From Pyropia haitanensis (lineage: Eukaryota > Rhodophyta > Bangiophyceae > Bangiales > Bangiaceae): DNA of 64,000 nt. How positions within the stretch are numbered: position 1 is the stretch's first letter; the number at the start of each line of letters is the position of its first letter. A program made the translations under genes and the position numbers. Positions 1 to 12,328 of the stretch are shown here, piece by piece. The stretch is taken from the NCBI GenBank assembly GCA_008729055.1, contig SDUX01000132.1, positions 19,384 through 83,383 on the forward strand. The letters are read 5' to 3'. Under the pieces are notes generated by a model. The model saw nothing but the letters and a program-made list of their open reading frames with translations. It was not told the DNA's origin and ran no database searches.

Positions 1-86
1 GCCGCCCCCCGCCGCCGGCAGCTCCCCCCTGCCGGCGGCGTCGTCTTCTCTTTGGGGGCGGTGCCTGCCTACTTTTGGCGCCGCCC
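1..86 (-). repeat. Inverted fragment of the 81-bp D minisatellite
   Basis: These bases are the reverse complement of about one unit of the D minisatellite found at 29080-30898 and 55735-58212, including the signature TACTTTTGGCGCCGCC and the CTGCCGGCGGCG arm. The D sequence stops at base 86 and block A starts at 87 (ATCGCCGTTGG). In the other two copies that A position (33261, 60571) is preceded by block E, not D. The window therefore opens on an inversion or rearrangement junction, or on an assembly join. Confidence 0.85.
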
Positions 87-2619
87 ATCGCCGTTGGCGG
101 CCACCACCGCCGCGTGAGCGGGGACGCGCGCCCCACCAACTCGGCGGTGGCCACCGTAACGGCGCCTGCGGCCGCAACGGCTGCGGCGGCGGCAACGGCA
201 GCGAGCAGCGGGCAGCGACGGCGACACGCCGTCACGAACGGTCGTTAGCGGTAGGCAGCTCCCGCCGCGGCATACTCGCGCGTGACACCCACCGCCGCGG
301 TGCAAGAGGCGAAACCGGAGGGCGGGGCGGGGCGGGGGCGGAAACCGAGGGGCGAGGGGCGGGAAGCGGGGGCGGAGGGCGGGAAACGGGGGATCGAGGC
401 CAGAGGCGGGGGTGGCGGGACGCTGGGGGGAGGAGCTCGAACGGGCGGGGCGGGCGCCGCGCGCAAGCGGGGTGAACGCGCAGGGCGGGCGGGGGGGGGG
501 GGGGGGAATGGTTTGACGCGAGCCGTCCGCGCGGCTCGTGCCGCAGGCGCGTGCGGGGGGAGTGCGGCGGCCGACGCGGACATCACGGGAGGGCGGTGGG
601 TGGCGCGAGTGACGGCAAGCGCGCGGGAAGCGGGGTTCGCAGGGCACCGTGCAGCGCGGCGGATGCGGGGCGGGACGCCGGTGCGCGGCGGGACGGGGCG
701 GGGTGCGTGGGGACGCGGGGTGCGGCGGCGCGGGAAGCGGCGGCGGCGGGGTGCGGCGGGACGGGGCGGTGCTGGGGGTGCGGCCCGCGCGGGAGCGTCC
801 CGCGTTAACCGCCGCAGAAGCTAGCTGCAGCAGGCCGACGAAATGTTGCTGCGGTGCTGGCGTGAGGGCGTGTGCCGCAGCCCGTTTGGGGGGGGGGGGG
901 GTGCTACGCCGGCGCGAGCGCCACGGCGGGTCGGGTGGCGGCCGCCGGCTGACGCGGGAGCAGGTGGGGGGGGGGGTGCCTCGCTAGGTAGCGTGCGGTG
1001 GGTGGCGCGGCCGGTGCTGCTTGCGGTGGGTGGTGGGGTGCTTGTCGGGTGATTTCAAAAAGGGCCGGTGGGACGGCACGGGGGCGGGGGGTGAGCGCGA
1101 CTGCGTCCGCTGCGGCATCGGTCCGTCTGGGCCGTCCGCCCGGGGCGCGAGCGCCCCCCTCCCCCCCCTCTGCGCGCATCGGCGGCCGTGCGGCGGCCGC
1201 CGTCGCCGCCGCCGGGCCGCCTGCAACCTCCAGCGGCCCTCCCCTGGCCGTGCGCGCCACGCTGCCGGCCCAGCGGGCATCGCACACGTCTTCCCCCCCC
1301 CTCTTCTGTGAAAGAAAAACAAACCAAAACCGCCGCGCCAACTTTGTCTCGACACACACACGCCGCCGAGGGTCTGCCGCCCATTGATATTGCGTCTTGG
1401 CGCCGCACGTCACGACCGGGAACGGCGCGTGGGGGGGCGGCCGGTGGGTAGCGAGTCGGGACGCGGATTGGTAGGGCTGTAGCACACGCGTGGGCGCGTC
1501 CCCAGTTGGGACGCCGGCGGCTTGATTTGTTTTTTGGCTCTGTGAACGGGCGCCGCTGCTCTCGCACACGAGGCGGTCTGACAGCTTGCTCTCGTGACAG
1601 GGGAACACGGCGAAAAGAGGGGAGAGGGGACGGTTCGGCGGGCCGCGACGGCAGCGGCGGCGGTGACGCGGCGGGTTTTGGTGTCGGCCGCCGCCGCGGC
1701 GGCCGCGGCGGACCAGGCCGCTTCCGTGCTGGCCGCCGCGGTGGCGGGCATCCGCGCCGCGGCGAGGCGGTCACGCCCGGCGCTCCCGGCGCGGCGCCGA
1801 GGGGGGGGGCGACGGCCGCGGTGGCTGCGGTGACGGCGGCGACGCCGCCAGCCCTGCGCCCGTCGCGCTCGCCACAGCCACCATCACCGCCACCATCGCC
1901 GCCGTCGGCAGGGGCAGGCAGATCGATGGTGGCGACGACGTTGCCTGCTCCCCCCTCTCTCCCCCTCGAGCACGTCACCCCGTGGCTTGTGCCCGCTCGC
2001 AGCGTCCAACGCCGCTGCCGCCGCCGCCGCCACCGCCGTCGCAGTGCACGCCGCCGGCTACACGGCGAGCACCCACACACCGCCCGCGCTACCAGCGGCG
2101 TCACCACCGCCGGCGCTGCCCTCACTCCCCCCAAAGGGCAGGTGCGTTCCCCTTCCCCTCCACCCGCCGTCGCCGCCATGTCGGTTGCGGCTGCCATCAC
2201 CACTACCACCAGTTGCAAGTTCCGCCTGTCCCACGCTTCCCTCACCCCTCCCGCACCAAACTTGACCGCCCACAACATCCCGCCCGCGACGATCACGCCC
2301 GCCACACGGTGACTGCCGAGGGACACAAAGACTGGCGTCAGCGGCGTCGGCGGCGGCCGCGGCGGGCGACCGACGGGCGCTGAGTCAGCCGCAAGATCGC
2401 CGTCGCGGACTGCAACATCCCCGCAGCGGTGGTGGCCATGGCACGACCAGACCGCGGAGGGGGGGCAGTGGGGACAGGGGGAGTCACTCCGTGCTGGTAG
2501 GGGGCGGCAATGGGCAGCGAGGGGGGGGTGGGCGCGATGCTGTCGCTGCCCCACCGCCGCCGCCACCGCCAACGCCGCTGCCGACGTGGGAGTGGCTGCC
2601 ACGTGGCCGTCAATGGTCG

Positions 2620-2790
2620 GAACACGGAGAAGTATGGATATCGCCTCTGATTGGGCAGTTTTTGGGGTCGCGAATGGGACAACCCTGGTTCCACCCCAGC
2701 TCTGTCACTCGAGACTTCAGACAATTCTGACCTGCTATTGGGCACAGTCTACTTTACAGTTGATGCGCGCCGCGGTGCACTTCCTCGCGA
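2620..2790. promoter_or_regulatory. Lower-GC island with two inverted CCAAT motifs
   Basis: A short island of balanced base composition in otherwise GC-saturated block A. ATTGG (inverted CCAAT) occurs at 2650 and 2737. The island is kept in all three copies (the ATTGG pairs are at 35858/35944 and 63144/63230), although the surrounding A sequence of copy 2 is diverged. It could be a promoter-like element or simply the trace of an older insertion. No transcript can be assigned. Confidence 0.2.
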
Positions 2791-3535
2791 GTTTTTTTCA
2801 TCCGAGGGCCTCGGCCGTGCACATCAGTCGCTCGCGTCGCGGCGCGCACTCTCTCGTCACGCGCGCGGCGGGCATGGACCAGGAGCGGCTCGGCGAAAAA
2901 CGGCACCCCCCGCCGCTGTCAATGGCCGTCCCGGTGCCCCTACCGCCGCTCGCGTGGGCCGTCTGCGTGCCGCTAGCGCCGCCCGCTACGGAATCAACAC
3001 AGACACCGGCCGGGAGGGGGGGGGGTACATCATCTAGACGATCTATTGCCGCGTTTGAACCGCCGAGCGCGGGAGGGGTACACCGACCTGTAAACAGAGC
3101 GCTCTTGCCGCCGTCAGGCACGCCCGCCTCGCCTCCGCCCCCCCCTCCGAGCTCCGGCGGGGGGGTTGGGCAGGGGGCCTGCGGCACGAGCAGAGCCGCC
3201 CCGCCTCCGTGGGCACCCGCCCCCACCGCACTGACGACCTCACCAGCCGTAGCACGCCGCCCATGACCGCCGCCAGCCGCCCGCGGTGTGTGCGCGTGCG
3301 CCGCCGTTTCGCGGTCGGCTGCGGCGGCGCGCACGGCAGTGCAGCCGTGCCCCGACGCGGCTCGACGCGCGGCCCCGACCCTCACCGGTGCCGCTGCGCC
3401 GCCGCCGTCGCCGCCCGCGCTGCCCCAGCACCTGACGGAGCGGATCGCCACGGGCCGCCGCGACGCGGTCTGCCGCGCCGTCGCCGCCCCCGTCCCAACT
3501 GCCCGCCCGCGCACGACGCCGGGGTTGCCCCTGCC

Positions 3536-3626
3536 GCCCGCCCGCCCGCCCCCGCGCTCGCGCGCACCGGCGCGCCCGTGTGCCCGCCCGCCCACCTGCC
3601 CGCCTACCCGCCTGCCCGCCTACCCG
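3536..3626. repeat. CCCGCC(T/C)(A/G) microsatellite
   Basis: Run of 4- and 8-base repeats of the type CCCGCCCG, CCCGCCTA and CCCGCCTG. The matching site in copy 2 (36744-36832) is shorter and lacks about 95 bases that follow here (to about 3716). This is a length-variable locus between the copies. Confidence 0.7.
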
Positions 3627-4389
3627 CCTGCGCGTCGCCAGTTTTCCCGCCCAATCTCCCTCCCGCCCGCTAGCCTGCTCGACCGCCCGCCTTCCCGCCG
3701 TCCTGCCCGTTTCCACTCGTACGGTTCTCCATGCCGCATCCCGCCCACTCGGGTGTCGGCTCACGGGCACTTGGCCGCCCGTTTCTTTTTTCCTTCTCTT
3801 CGTCTGACACACGTGCTTCATGTCGTCCACCCACCTGCCGATGCCGCCGCCGTTTTGGGTGTGACGTAACGGGCGACGGAAGGCGGGGTGGCGGGGATGG
3901 CGCGAGGGGGGGAGTGAGGGGTGAGATGGGACGTGCATGGCGGGACGCGGGTGGGACGCGTAGAGCGTGCGGGCGGGTGGCCCCGCCCCGCCGCCCCCGA
4001 CGCCCAGCCCGCGCGCGCGCGATCGCACACGGCGTGGCGGTCGCTGGCGGTGCGTCGACACGGGGCTGCCGCCGTCGCGGGAGCGCCACGATGGCCGCGC
4101 TGCCGTTGCCCGCCGCTGCTCGTCGTTGCGCACCCGCCCACGAGTGCGGTTGCGCCCCGCCCGCGCCTCCCGCCGCGCCAGCGCCGGCTCCCGCCCTGGG
4201 CGGGTGCGGGTGCGCATGCTGCGGCCGCTCCGGCTGCCACGCCCCACGTCCTGCGAGTCGGTAACCGCCGACGTGGATGGCAGACCTACCCCTTGCGGCG
4301 CCTCTCGCCGGCAGGCGTTGTCTGGAATCTCGCTGGTCGGGGGGAGTAGGGCGCTGCTAGGCCCTGCAGGTGACCAGCGCTGCGGGTGG

Positions 4390-4820
4390 CGCGGAGTTAG
4401 CGACGGTCACGCACGTGGCGGGGCAGCTGGGGGGCTCCCCTGCCGTGTGCGTGGCCGGCGTTGTGGATGGCGGGGTGGTGGTGGCGGAGAGGTCGTGGTG
4501 GGGTGGTAGCTGCCGGGGTGGTGGTGGTGGGGTGGTGGTAGTGGTGGGCTGATGGTGGCGGCGTGGTGGTGGCGGCGGCGTGGTGGTGGCGATGGACGTG
4601 GCGGAGCACGCCCCGACGCGTTGGACCTCTTTTCCTGTTGGACGCGATGGGTGGCGAGCTGAGAGGACAAAAGGGGGACGGCGGTGGAGGGCGAGATGGG
4701 AGGGGCGGCAGAGGGGACGGGCGTGATGGTGGCGAGTGCGGTGGTGGTGGCGGCGGCAAGAACGGAGGCGAGGGCGGTGACGGCGACTAGGGCGGCGGGG
4801 ATGGCGGCGACGGCGGCTGC
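4390..4820. repeat. Diverged left-edge unit of B array, copy 1
   Basis: Starts with the motif GACGGTCACGCACGTGGCGG found in every 960-bp unit and ends with the GGGGCGTGATGGTGGCGG-like motif. In between, the shared landmarks are degenerate, and the AT-richer pyrimidine segment of the standard unit is missing. This is a decayed edge copy, as usual at satellite boundaries. Confidence 0.7.
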
Positions 4821-5600
4821 GGGCGGCCACAAGTGCAACACGGCGGCGGCGGCGGCGGCAGTGACAAGGACGATGGCAATGGCGGTGACGGCGGCAAGGG
4901 CGGCGACAACGGCAACACGGCGGCGGCGGTGGCGGCGGCAGCGACAAGGGCGGCGGCGATGGCGGCGGCGGCGGCAAGGGCGGCGACAAGGGCGACACGG
5001 CGGCGGCGGCGGTGGCGGCAGCGGCAACGGCGGCGGCGATGGCGGCGGCGGCGGCAAGGGCGGCGACAAGGGCAACACGGCGGCGGCGGCGGCGGCGGCA
5101 GCGGCAAGGGCGGCGGCGATGGCGGCGGCGGCGGCAAGGGCGGCGACAAGGGCGACACGGCGGCGGCGGCGGTGGCGGCAGCGGCAACGGCGGCGGCGAT
5201 GGCGGCGGCGGCGGCAAGGGCGGCGACAAGGGCAACACGGCGGCGGCGGCGGCGGCGGCAGCGGCAAGGGCGGCGGCGATGGCGGCGGCGGCGGCAAGGG
5301 CGGCGACAAGGGCTACACGGCGGCGGCGGCGGCGGCGGCAGCGGCAAGGGCGGCGGCGATGGCGGCGACGACGGCAAGGGCGGCGACAAGTGCAAGACGG
5401 CGGCGGCGGCGGCGGCGGCAGCGGCAAGGGCGGCGGCGATGGCGGCGGCGGCGGCAAGGGCGGCGACAAGGGCAACACGGCCGGCGGCGGCGGCGGGCGG
5501 GTGGCGGCAGCGGCAACGGCGGCCGGCCGAGGCGGCGGCGGCGGCAAGCGGCGGCGACAAGGGCAACACGGCGGCGGCGGCGGCGGCGGCGGCGGCAAGG
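4821..5600. repeat. 80-bp GGC-rich minisatellite, about 9 units
   Basis: The marker CGGCGACAA recurs at 4901, 4981, 5061, 5141, 5221, 5301, 5381 and 5461, an exact 80-bp spacing. Units consist of GGC runs punctuated by GCAACGG or GCAAGGG, GATGG, and GGCAACACGG, GGCGACACGG or GGCTACACGG. Because 80 is not a multiple of 3, a reading frame rotates through all three phases along the array. The long open frames here (for example + 4684-5916) are not a conserved protein repeat. Confidence 0.9.
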
Positions 5601-8444
5601 GCGGCGGCAAGTACAAGGCAGCGGCGGGGCGGCGGGGGTGGCGTCGGCGGCAGGTTTGTGGTGGGGGATGACGCGGGGAGGGCGAGGACGGGCGTGGCGG
5701 GAGTGGTGGGGGGGGGGCGGAGGTGTCGGCGGTGGTGGGTTTGGGTGGTGGTGGTGGTGTGGTGGCGGCGGCGTGGTGGTGGTGCCGAGGTGGGCGGGCG
5801 GTGTTGGCGACGGTCACGCACGTGGCGGGGCAGCTGGGGGGCTCCCCGGCCGTGTGCGTGGCCGGCGTTGTGGATGGCGGGGTGGTGGTGGCGGGGTGGT
5901 GGTGGTGGGGTGGTAGCTGCCGGGGTGGTGGTGGTGGGGTGGTGGTGGTGGTGGCTTGGTGGTGGTGGTGGGGTGGTGGCGGCGGCGTGGGGGAGGTGAC
6001 GGACGTGGCGGGGCACTTTGGGACGGTGCCCCGTCGCGTCCTGGGTGGTGGGGGTTGGGGGGGGGGGGGGCCACGCCGACACGCCGCCGCCTCTGCCACC
6101 ACCGCCAGCTGCTGTCATTGCTGACTCGGCCATCGCTTCTCCCGCAGCTGCCGCTTGTGCCACTGCCTTTTTCTATTTTTTTTTCAGCTGTTGTTTTATT
6201 TTTTTCTTTTGCGTGTGGGCGCGGGGGGTGTGGGGAGCTGAGGGGAGGGGGGGGGGGCGGCGGAGGAGGGCGAGAGCGGAGGGGCGGCTGAGGGGAGGGG
6301 CGTGATGGTGGCGGCGGCGGTGGCGGCGATGGCGGCGACGGCGGCGGCGATGGCGGCGACGGCGGCGGCAGCGGCGGCGGCGATGGCGGCGACGACGGCA
6401 AGGGCGGCGACAAGTGCAAGACGGCGGCGGCGGCAGCGGCAAGGACGGCGGCGATGGCGGCGACGGCGGCGGCAAGGGCGGCGGCGATGGCGGCGACGAC
6501 GGCAAGGGCGGCGACAAGGGCAACACGGCGGCGGCGGCGGCGGCGGCGGCGGCAAGGGCGGCGGCAAGTACAAGGCAGCGGCGGGGGCGGCGGGGGTGGC
6601 GTCGGCGGCAGGTTTGTGGTGGGGGATGACGCGGGGAGGGCGAGGACGGGCGTGGCGGGAGTGGTGGGGGGGGGGCGGAGGTGTCGGCGGTGGTGGGTTT
6701 GGGTGGTGGTGGTGGTGTGGTGGCGGCGGCGTGGTGGTGGTGCCGAGGTGGGCGGGCGGTGTTGGCGACGGTCACGCACGTGGCGGGGCAGCTGGGGGGC
6801 TCCCCGGCCGTGTGCGTGGCCGGCGTTGTGGATGGCGGGGTGGTGGTGGCGGGGTGGTGGTGGTGGGGTGGTAGCTGCCGGGGTGGTGGTGGTGGGGTGG
6901 TGGTGGTGGTGGCTTGGTGGTGGTGGTGGGGTGGTGGCGGCGGCGTGGGGGAGGTGACGGACGTGGCGGGGCACTTTGGGACGGTGCCCCGTCGCGTCCT
7001 GGGTGGTGGGGGTTGGGGGGGGGGGGGGGCCACGCCGACACGCCGCCGCCTCTGCCACCACCGCCAGCTGCTGTCATTGCTGACTCGGCCATCGCTTCTC
7101 CCGCAGCTGCCGCTTGTGCCACTGCCTTTTTCTATTTTTTTTTCAGCTGTTGTTTTATTTTTTTCTTTTGCGTGTGGGCGCGGGGGGTGTGGGGAGCTGA
7201 GGGGAGGGGGGGGGGGCGGCGGAGGAGGGCGAGAGCGGAGGGGCGGCTGAGGGGAGGGGCGTGATGGTGGCGGCGGCGGTGGCGGCGATGGCGGCGACGG
7301 CGGCGGCGATGGCGGCGACGGCGGCGGCAGCGGCGGCGGCGATGGCGGCGACGACGGCAAGGGCGGCGACAAGTGCAAGACGGCGGCGGCGGCAGCGGCA
7401 AGGACGGCGGCGATGGCGGCGACGGCGGCGGCAAGGGCGGCGGCGATGGCGGCGACGACGGCAAGGGCGGCGACAAGGGCAACACGGCGGCGGCGGCGGC
7501 GGCGGCGGCGGCAAGGGCGGCGGCAAGTACAAGGCAGCGGCGGGGGCGGCGGGGGTGGCGTCGGCGGCAGGTTTGTGGTGGGGGATGACGCGGGGAGGGC
7601 GAGGACGGGCGTGGCGGGAGTGGTGGGGGGGGGGGCGGAGGTGTCGGCGGTGGTGGGTTTGGGTGGTGGTGGTGGTGTGGTGGCGGCGGCGTGGTGGTGG
7701 TGCCGAGGTGGGCGGGCGGTGTTGGCGACGGTCACGCACGTGGCGGGGCAGCTGGGGGGCTCCCCGGCCGTGTGCGTGGCCGGCGTTGTGGATGGCGGGG
7801 TGGTGGTGGCGGGGTGGTGGTGGTGGGGTGGTAGCTGCCGGGGTGGTGGTGGTGGGGTGGTGGTGGTGGTGGCTTGGTGGTGGTGGTGGGGTGGTGGCGG
7901 CGGCGTGGGGGAGGTGACGGACGTGGCGGGGCACTTTGGGACGGTGCCCCGTCGCGTCCTGGGTGGTGGGGGTTGGGGGGGGGGGGGGGGCCACGCCGAC
8001 ACGCCGCCGCCTCTGCCACCACCGCCAGCTGCTGTCATTGCTGACTCGGCCATCGCTTCTCCCGCAGCTGCCGCTTGTGCCACTGCCTTTTTCTATTTTT
8101 TTTTCAGCTGTTGTTTTATTTTTTTCTTTTGCGTGTGGGCGCGGGGGGTGTGGGGAGCTGAGGGGAGGGGGGGGGGGGCGGCGGAGGAGGGCGAGAGCGG
8201 AGGGGCGGCTGAGGGGAGGGGCGTGATGGTGGCGGCGGCGGTGGCGGCGATGGCGGCGACGGCGGCGGCGATGGCGGCGACGGCGGCGGCAGCGGCGGCG
8301 GCGATGGCGGCGACGACGGCAAGGGCGGCGACAAGTGCAAGACGGCGGCGGCGGCAGCGGCAAGGACGGCGGCGATGGCGGCGACGGCGGCGGCAAGGGC
8401 GGCGGCGATGGCGGCGACGACGGCAAGGGCGGCGACAAGGGCAA

Positions 8445-8480
<36 letters not shown>

Positions 8481-11400
8481 AAGGGCGGCGGCAAGTACAA
8501 GGCAGCGGCGGGGGCGGCGGGGGTGGCGTCGGCGGCAGGTTTGTGGTGGGGGATGACGCGGGGAGGGCGAGGACGGGCGTGGCGGGAGTGGTGGGGGGGG
8601 GGGCGGAGGTGTCGGCGGTGGTGGGTTTGGGTGGTGGTGGTGGTGTGGTGGCGGCGGCGTGGTGGTGGTGCCGAGGTGGGCGGGCGGTGTTGGCGACGGT
8701 CACGCACGTGGCGGGGCAGCTGGGGGGCTCCCCGGCCGTGTGCGTGGCCGGCGTTGTGGATGGCGGGGTGGTGGTGGCGGGGTGGTGGTGGTGGGGTGGT
8801 AGCTGCCGGGGTGGTGGTGGTGGGGTGGTGGTGGTGGTGGCTTGGTGGTGGTGGTGGGGTGGTGGCGGCGGCGTGGGGGAGGTGACGGACGTGGCGGGGC
8901 ACTTTGGGACGGTGCCCCGTCGCGTCCTGGGTGGTGGGGGTTGGGGGGGGGGGGGGGCCACGCCGACACGCCGCCGCCTCTGCCACCACCGCCAGCTGCT
9001 GTCATTGCTGACTCGGCCATCGCTTCTCCCGCAGCTGCCGCTTGTGCCACTGCCTTTTTCTATTTTTTTTTTCAGCTGTTGTTTTATTTTTTTCTTTTGC
9101 GTGTGGGCGCGGGGGGTGTGGGGAGCTGAGGGGAGGGGGGGGGGGCGGCGGAGGAGGGCGAGAGCGGAGGGGCGGCTGAGGGGAGGGGCGTGATGGTGGC
9201 GGCGGCGGTGGCGGCGATGGCGGCGACGGCGGCGGCGATGGCGGCGACGGCGGCGGCAGCGGCGGCGGCGATGGCGGCGACGACGGCAAGGGCGGCGACA
9301 AGTGCAAGACGGCGGCGGCGGCAGCGGCAAGGACGGCGGCGATGGCGGCGACGGCGGCGGCAAGGGCGGCGGCGATGGCGGCGACGACGGCAAGGGCGGC
9401 GACAAGGGCAACACGGCGGCGGCGGCGGCGGCGGCGGCGGCAAGGGCGGCGGCAAGTACAAGGCAGCGGCGGGGGCGGCGGGGGTGGCGTCGGCGGCAGG
9501 TTTGTGGTGGGGGATGACGCGGGGAGGGCGAGGACGGGCGTGGCGGGAGTGGTGGGGGGGGGGCGGAGGTGTCGGCGGTGGTGGGTTTGGGTGGTGGTGG
9601 TGGTGTGGTGGCGGCGGCGTGGTGGTGGTGCCGAGGTGGGCGGGCGGTGTTGGCGACGGTCACGCACGTGGCGGGGCAGCTGGGGGGCTCCCCGGCCGTG
9701 TGCGTGGCCGGCGTTGTGGATGGCGGGGTGGTGGTGGCGGGGTGGTGGTGGTGGGGTGGTAGCTGCCGGGGTGGTGGTGGTGGGGTGGTGGTGGTGGTGG
9801 CTTGGTGGTGGTGGTGGGGTGGTGGCGGCGGCGTGGGGGAGGTGACGGACGTGGCGGGGCACTTTGGGACGGTGCCCCGTCGCGTCCTGGGTGGTGGGGG
9901 TTGGGGGGGGGGGGGGGGCCACGCCGACACGCCGCCGCCTCTGCCACCACCGCCAGCTGCTGTCATTGCTGACTCGGCCATCGCTTCTCCCGCAGCTGCC
10001 GCTTGTGCCACTGCCTTTTTCTTTTTTTTTTTCAGCTGTTGTTTTATTTTTTTCTTTTGCGTGTGGGCGCGGGGGGTGTGGGGAGCTGAGGGGAGGGGGG
10101 GGGGGGCGGCGGAGGAGGGCGAGAGCGGAGGGGCGGCTGAGGGGAGGGGCGTGATGGTGGCGGCGGCGGTGGCGGCGATGGCGGCGACGGCGGCGGCGAT
10201 GGCGGCGACGGCGGCGGCAGCGGCGGCGGCGATGGCGGCGACGACGGCAAGGGCGGCGACAAGTGCAAGACGGCGGCGGCGGCAGCGGCAAGGACGGCGG
10301 CGATGGCGGCGACGGCGGCGGCAAGGGCGGCGGCGATGGCGGCGACGACGGCAAGGGCGGCGACAAGGGCAACACGGCGGCGGCGGCGGCGGCGGCGGCG
10401 GCAAGGGCGGCGGCAAGTACAAGGCAGCGGCGGGGGCGGCGGGGGTGGCGTCGGCGGCAGGTTTGTGGTGGGGGATGACGCGGGGAGGGCGAGGACGGGC
10501 GTGGCGGGAGTGGTGGGGGGGGGGCGGAGGTGTCGGCGGTGGTGGGTTTGGGTGGTGGTGGTGGTGTGGTGGCGGCGGCGTGGTGGTGGTGCCGAGGTGG
10601 GCGGGCGGTGTTGGCGACGGTCACGCACGTGGCGGGGCAGCTGGGGGGCTCCCCGGCCGTGTGCGTGGCCGGCGTTGTGGATGGCGGGGTGGTGGTGGCG
10701 GGGTGGTGGTGGTGGGGTGGTAGCTGCCGGGGTGGTGGTGGTGGGGTGGTGGTGGTGGTGGCTTGGTGGTGGTGGTGGGGTGGTGGCGGCGGCGTGGGGG
10801 AGGTGACGGACGTGGCGGGGCACTTTGGGACGGTGCCCCGTCGCGTCCTGGGTGGTGGGGGTTGGGGGGGGGGGGGGGGGCCACGCCGACACGCCGCCGC
10901 CTCTGCCACCACCGCCAGCTGCTGTCATTGCTGACTCGGCCATCGCTTCTCCCGCAGCTGCCGCTTGTGCCACTGCCTTTTTCTATTTTTTTTTTCAGCT
11001 GTTGTTTTATTTTTTTCTTTTGCGTGTGGGCGCGGGGGTGTGGGGAGCTGAGGGGAGGGGGGGGGGGCGGCGGAGGAGGGCGAGAGCGGAGGGGCGGCTG
11101 AGGGGAGGGGCGTGATGGTGGCGGCGGCGGTGGCGGCGATGGCGGCGACGGCGGCGGCGATGGCGGCGACGGCGGCGGCAGCGGCGGCGGCGATGGCGGC
11201 GACGACGGCAAGGGCGGCGACAAGTGCAAGACGGCGGCGGCGGCAGCGGCAAGGACGGCGGCGATGGCGGCGACGGCGGCGGCAAGGGCGGCGGCGATGG
11301 CGGCGACGACGGCAAGGGCGGCGACAAGGGCAACACGGCGGCGGCGGCGGCGGCGGCGGCGGCAAGGGCGGCGGCAAGTACAAGGCAGCGGCGGGGGCGG

Positions 11401-12292
11401 CGGGGGTGGCGTCGGCGGCAGGTTTGTGGTGGGGGATGACGCGGGGAGGGCGAGGACGGGCGTGGCGGGAGTGGTGGGGGGGGGGCGGAGGTGTCGGCGG
11501 TGGTGGGTTTGGGTGGTGGTGGTGGTGTGGTGGCGGCGGCGTGGTGGTGGTGCCGAGGTGGGCGGGCGGTGTTGGCGACGGTCACGCACGTGGCGGGGCA
11601 GCTGGGGGGCTCCCCGGCCGTGTGCGTGGCCGGCGTTGTGGATGGCGGGGTGGTGGTGGCGGGGTGGTGGTGGTGGGGTGGTAGCTGCCGGGGTGGTGGT
11701 GGTGGGGTGGTGGTGGTGGTGGCTTGGTGGTGGTGGTGGGGTGGTGGCGGCGGCGTGGGGGAGGTGACGGACGTGGCGGGGCACTTTGGGACGGTGCCCC
11801 GTCGCGTCCTGGGTGGTGGGGGTTGGGGGGGGGGGGGGGCCACGCCGACACGCCGCCGCCTCTGCCACCACCGCCAGCTGCTGTCATTGCTGACTCGGCC
11901 ATCGCTTCTCCCGCAGCTGCCGCTTGTGCCACTGCCTTTTTCTATTTTTTTTTCAGCTGTTGTTTTATTTTTTTCTTTTGCGTGTGGGCGCGGGGGGTGT
12001 GGGGAGCTGAGGGGAGGGGGGGGGGGCGGCGGAGGAGGGCGAGAGCGGAGGGGCGGCTGAGGGGAGGGGCGTGATGGTGGCGGCGGCGGTGGCGGCGATG
12101 GCGGCGACGGCGGCGGCGATGGCGGCGACGGCGGCGGCAGCGGCGGCGGCGATGGCGGCGACGACGGCAAGGGCGGCGACAAGTGCAAGACGGCGGCGGC
12201 GGCAGCGGCAAGGACGGCGGCGATGGCGGCGACGGCGGCGGCAAGGGCGGCGGCGATGGCGGCGACGACGGCAAGGGCGGCGACAAGGGCAA

Positions 12293-12328
<36 letters not shown>

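Larger units (their letters stand above)
87..4389. other. Block A, copy 1: GC-rich, no convincing gene
   Basis: About 4.3 kb of very GC-rich sequence. Open frames exist on both strands and in several frames at once (for example + 1506-2312, - 1055-2602), as expected where stop codons are scarce. The most protein-like stretch is an Ala/Arg-rich + strand helix-like segment at about 1594-1800, preceded by an acceptor-like CTGACAGCTTGCTCTCGTGACAG, but it has no recognisable family. A less GC-rich island lies at 2620-2790. No RNA gene is visible. Confidence 0.6.

Noticed and set aside
2640..2720. The sequence around GGTTCCACCCC as a tRNA T-arm
   Set aside because: The match to GGTTCNANNCC fails, and no acceptor or anticodon stem can be formed around it.
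3536..3720. CCCGCC repeats as a CRISPR-like array
   Set aside because: The repeats are 4-8 bases with no spacers; it is a microsatellite in a eukaryotic context.
6122..6165. An A-box-like TGGCCGAGTCAG on the - strand of each B unit, suggesting a tRNA or SINE
   Set aside because: No B box, no cloverleaf and no acceptor-stem pairing could be found; the match is short and has a mismatch.
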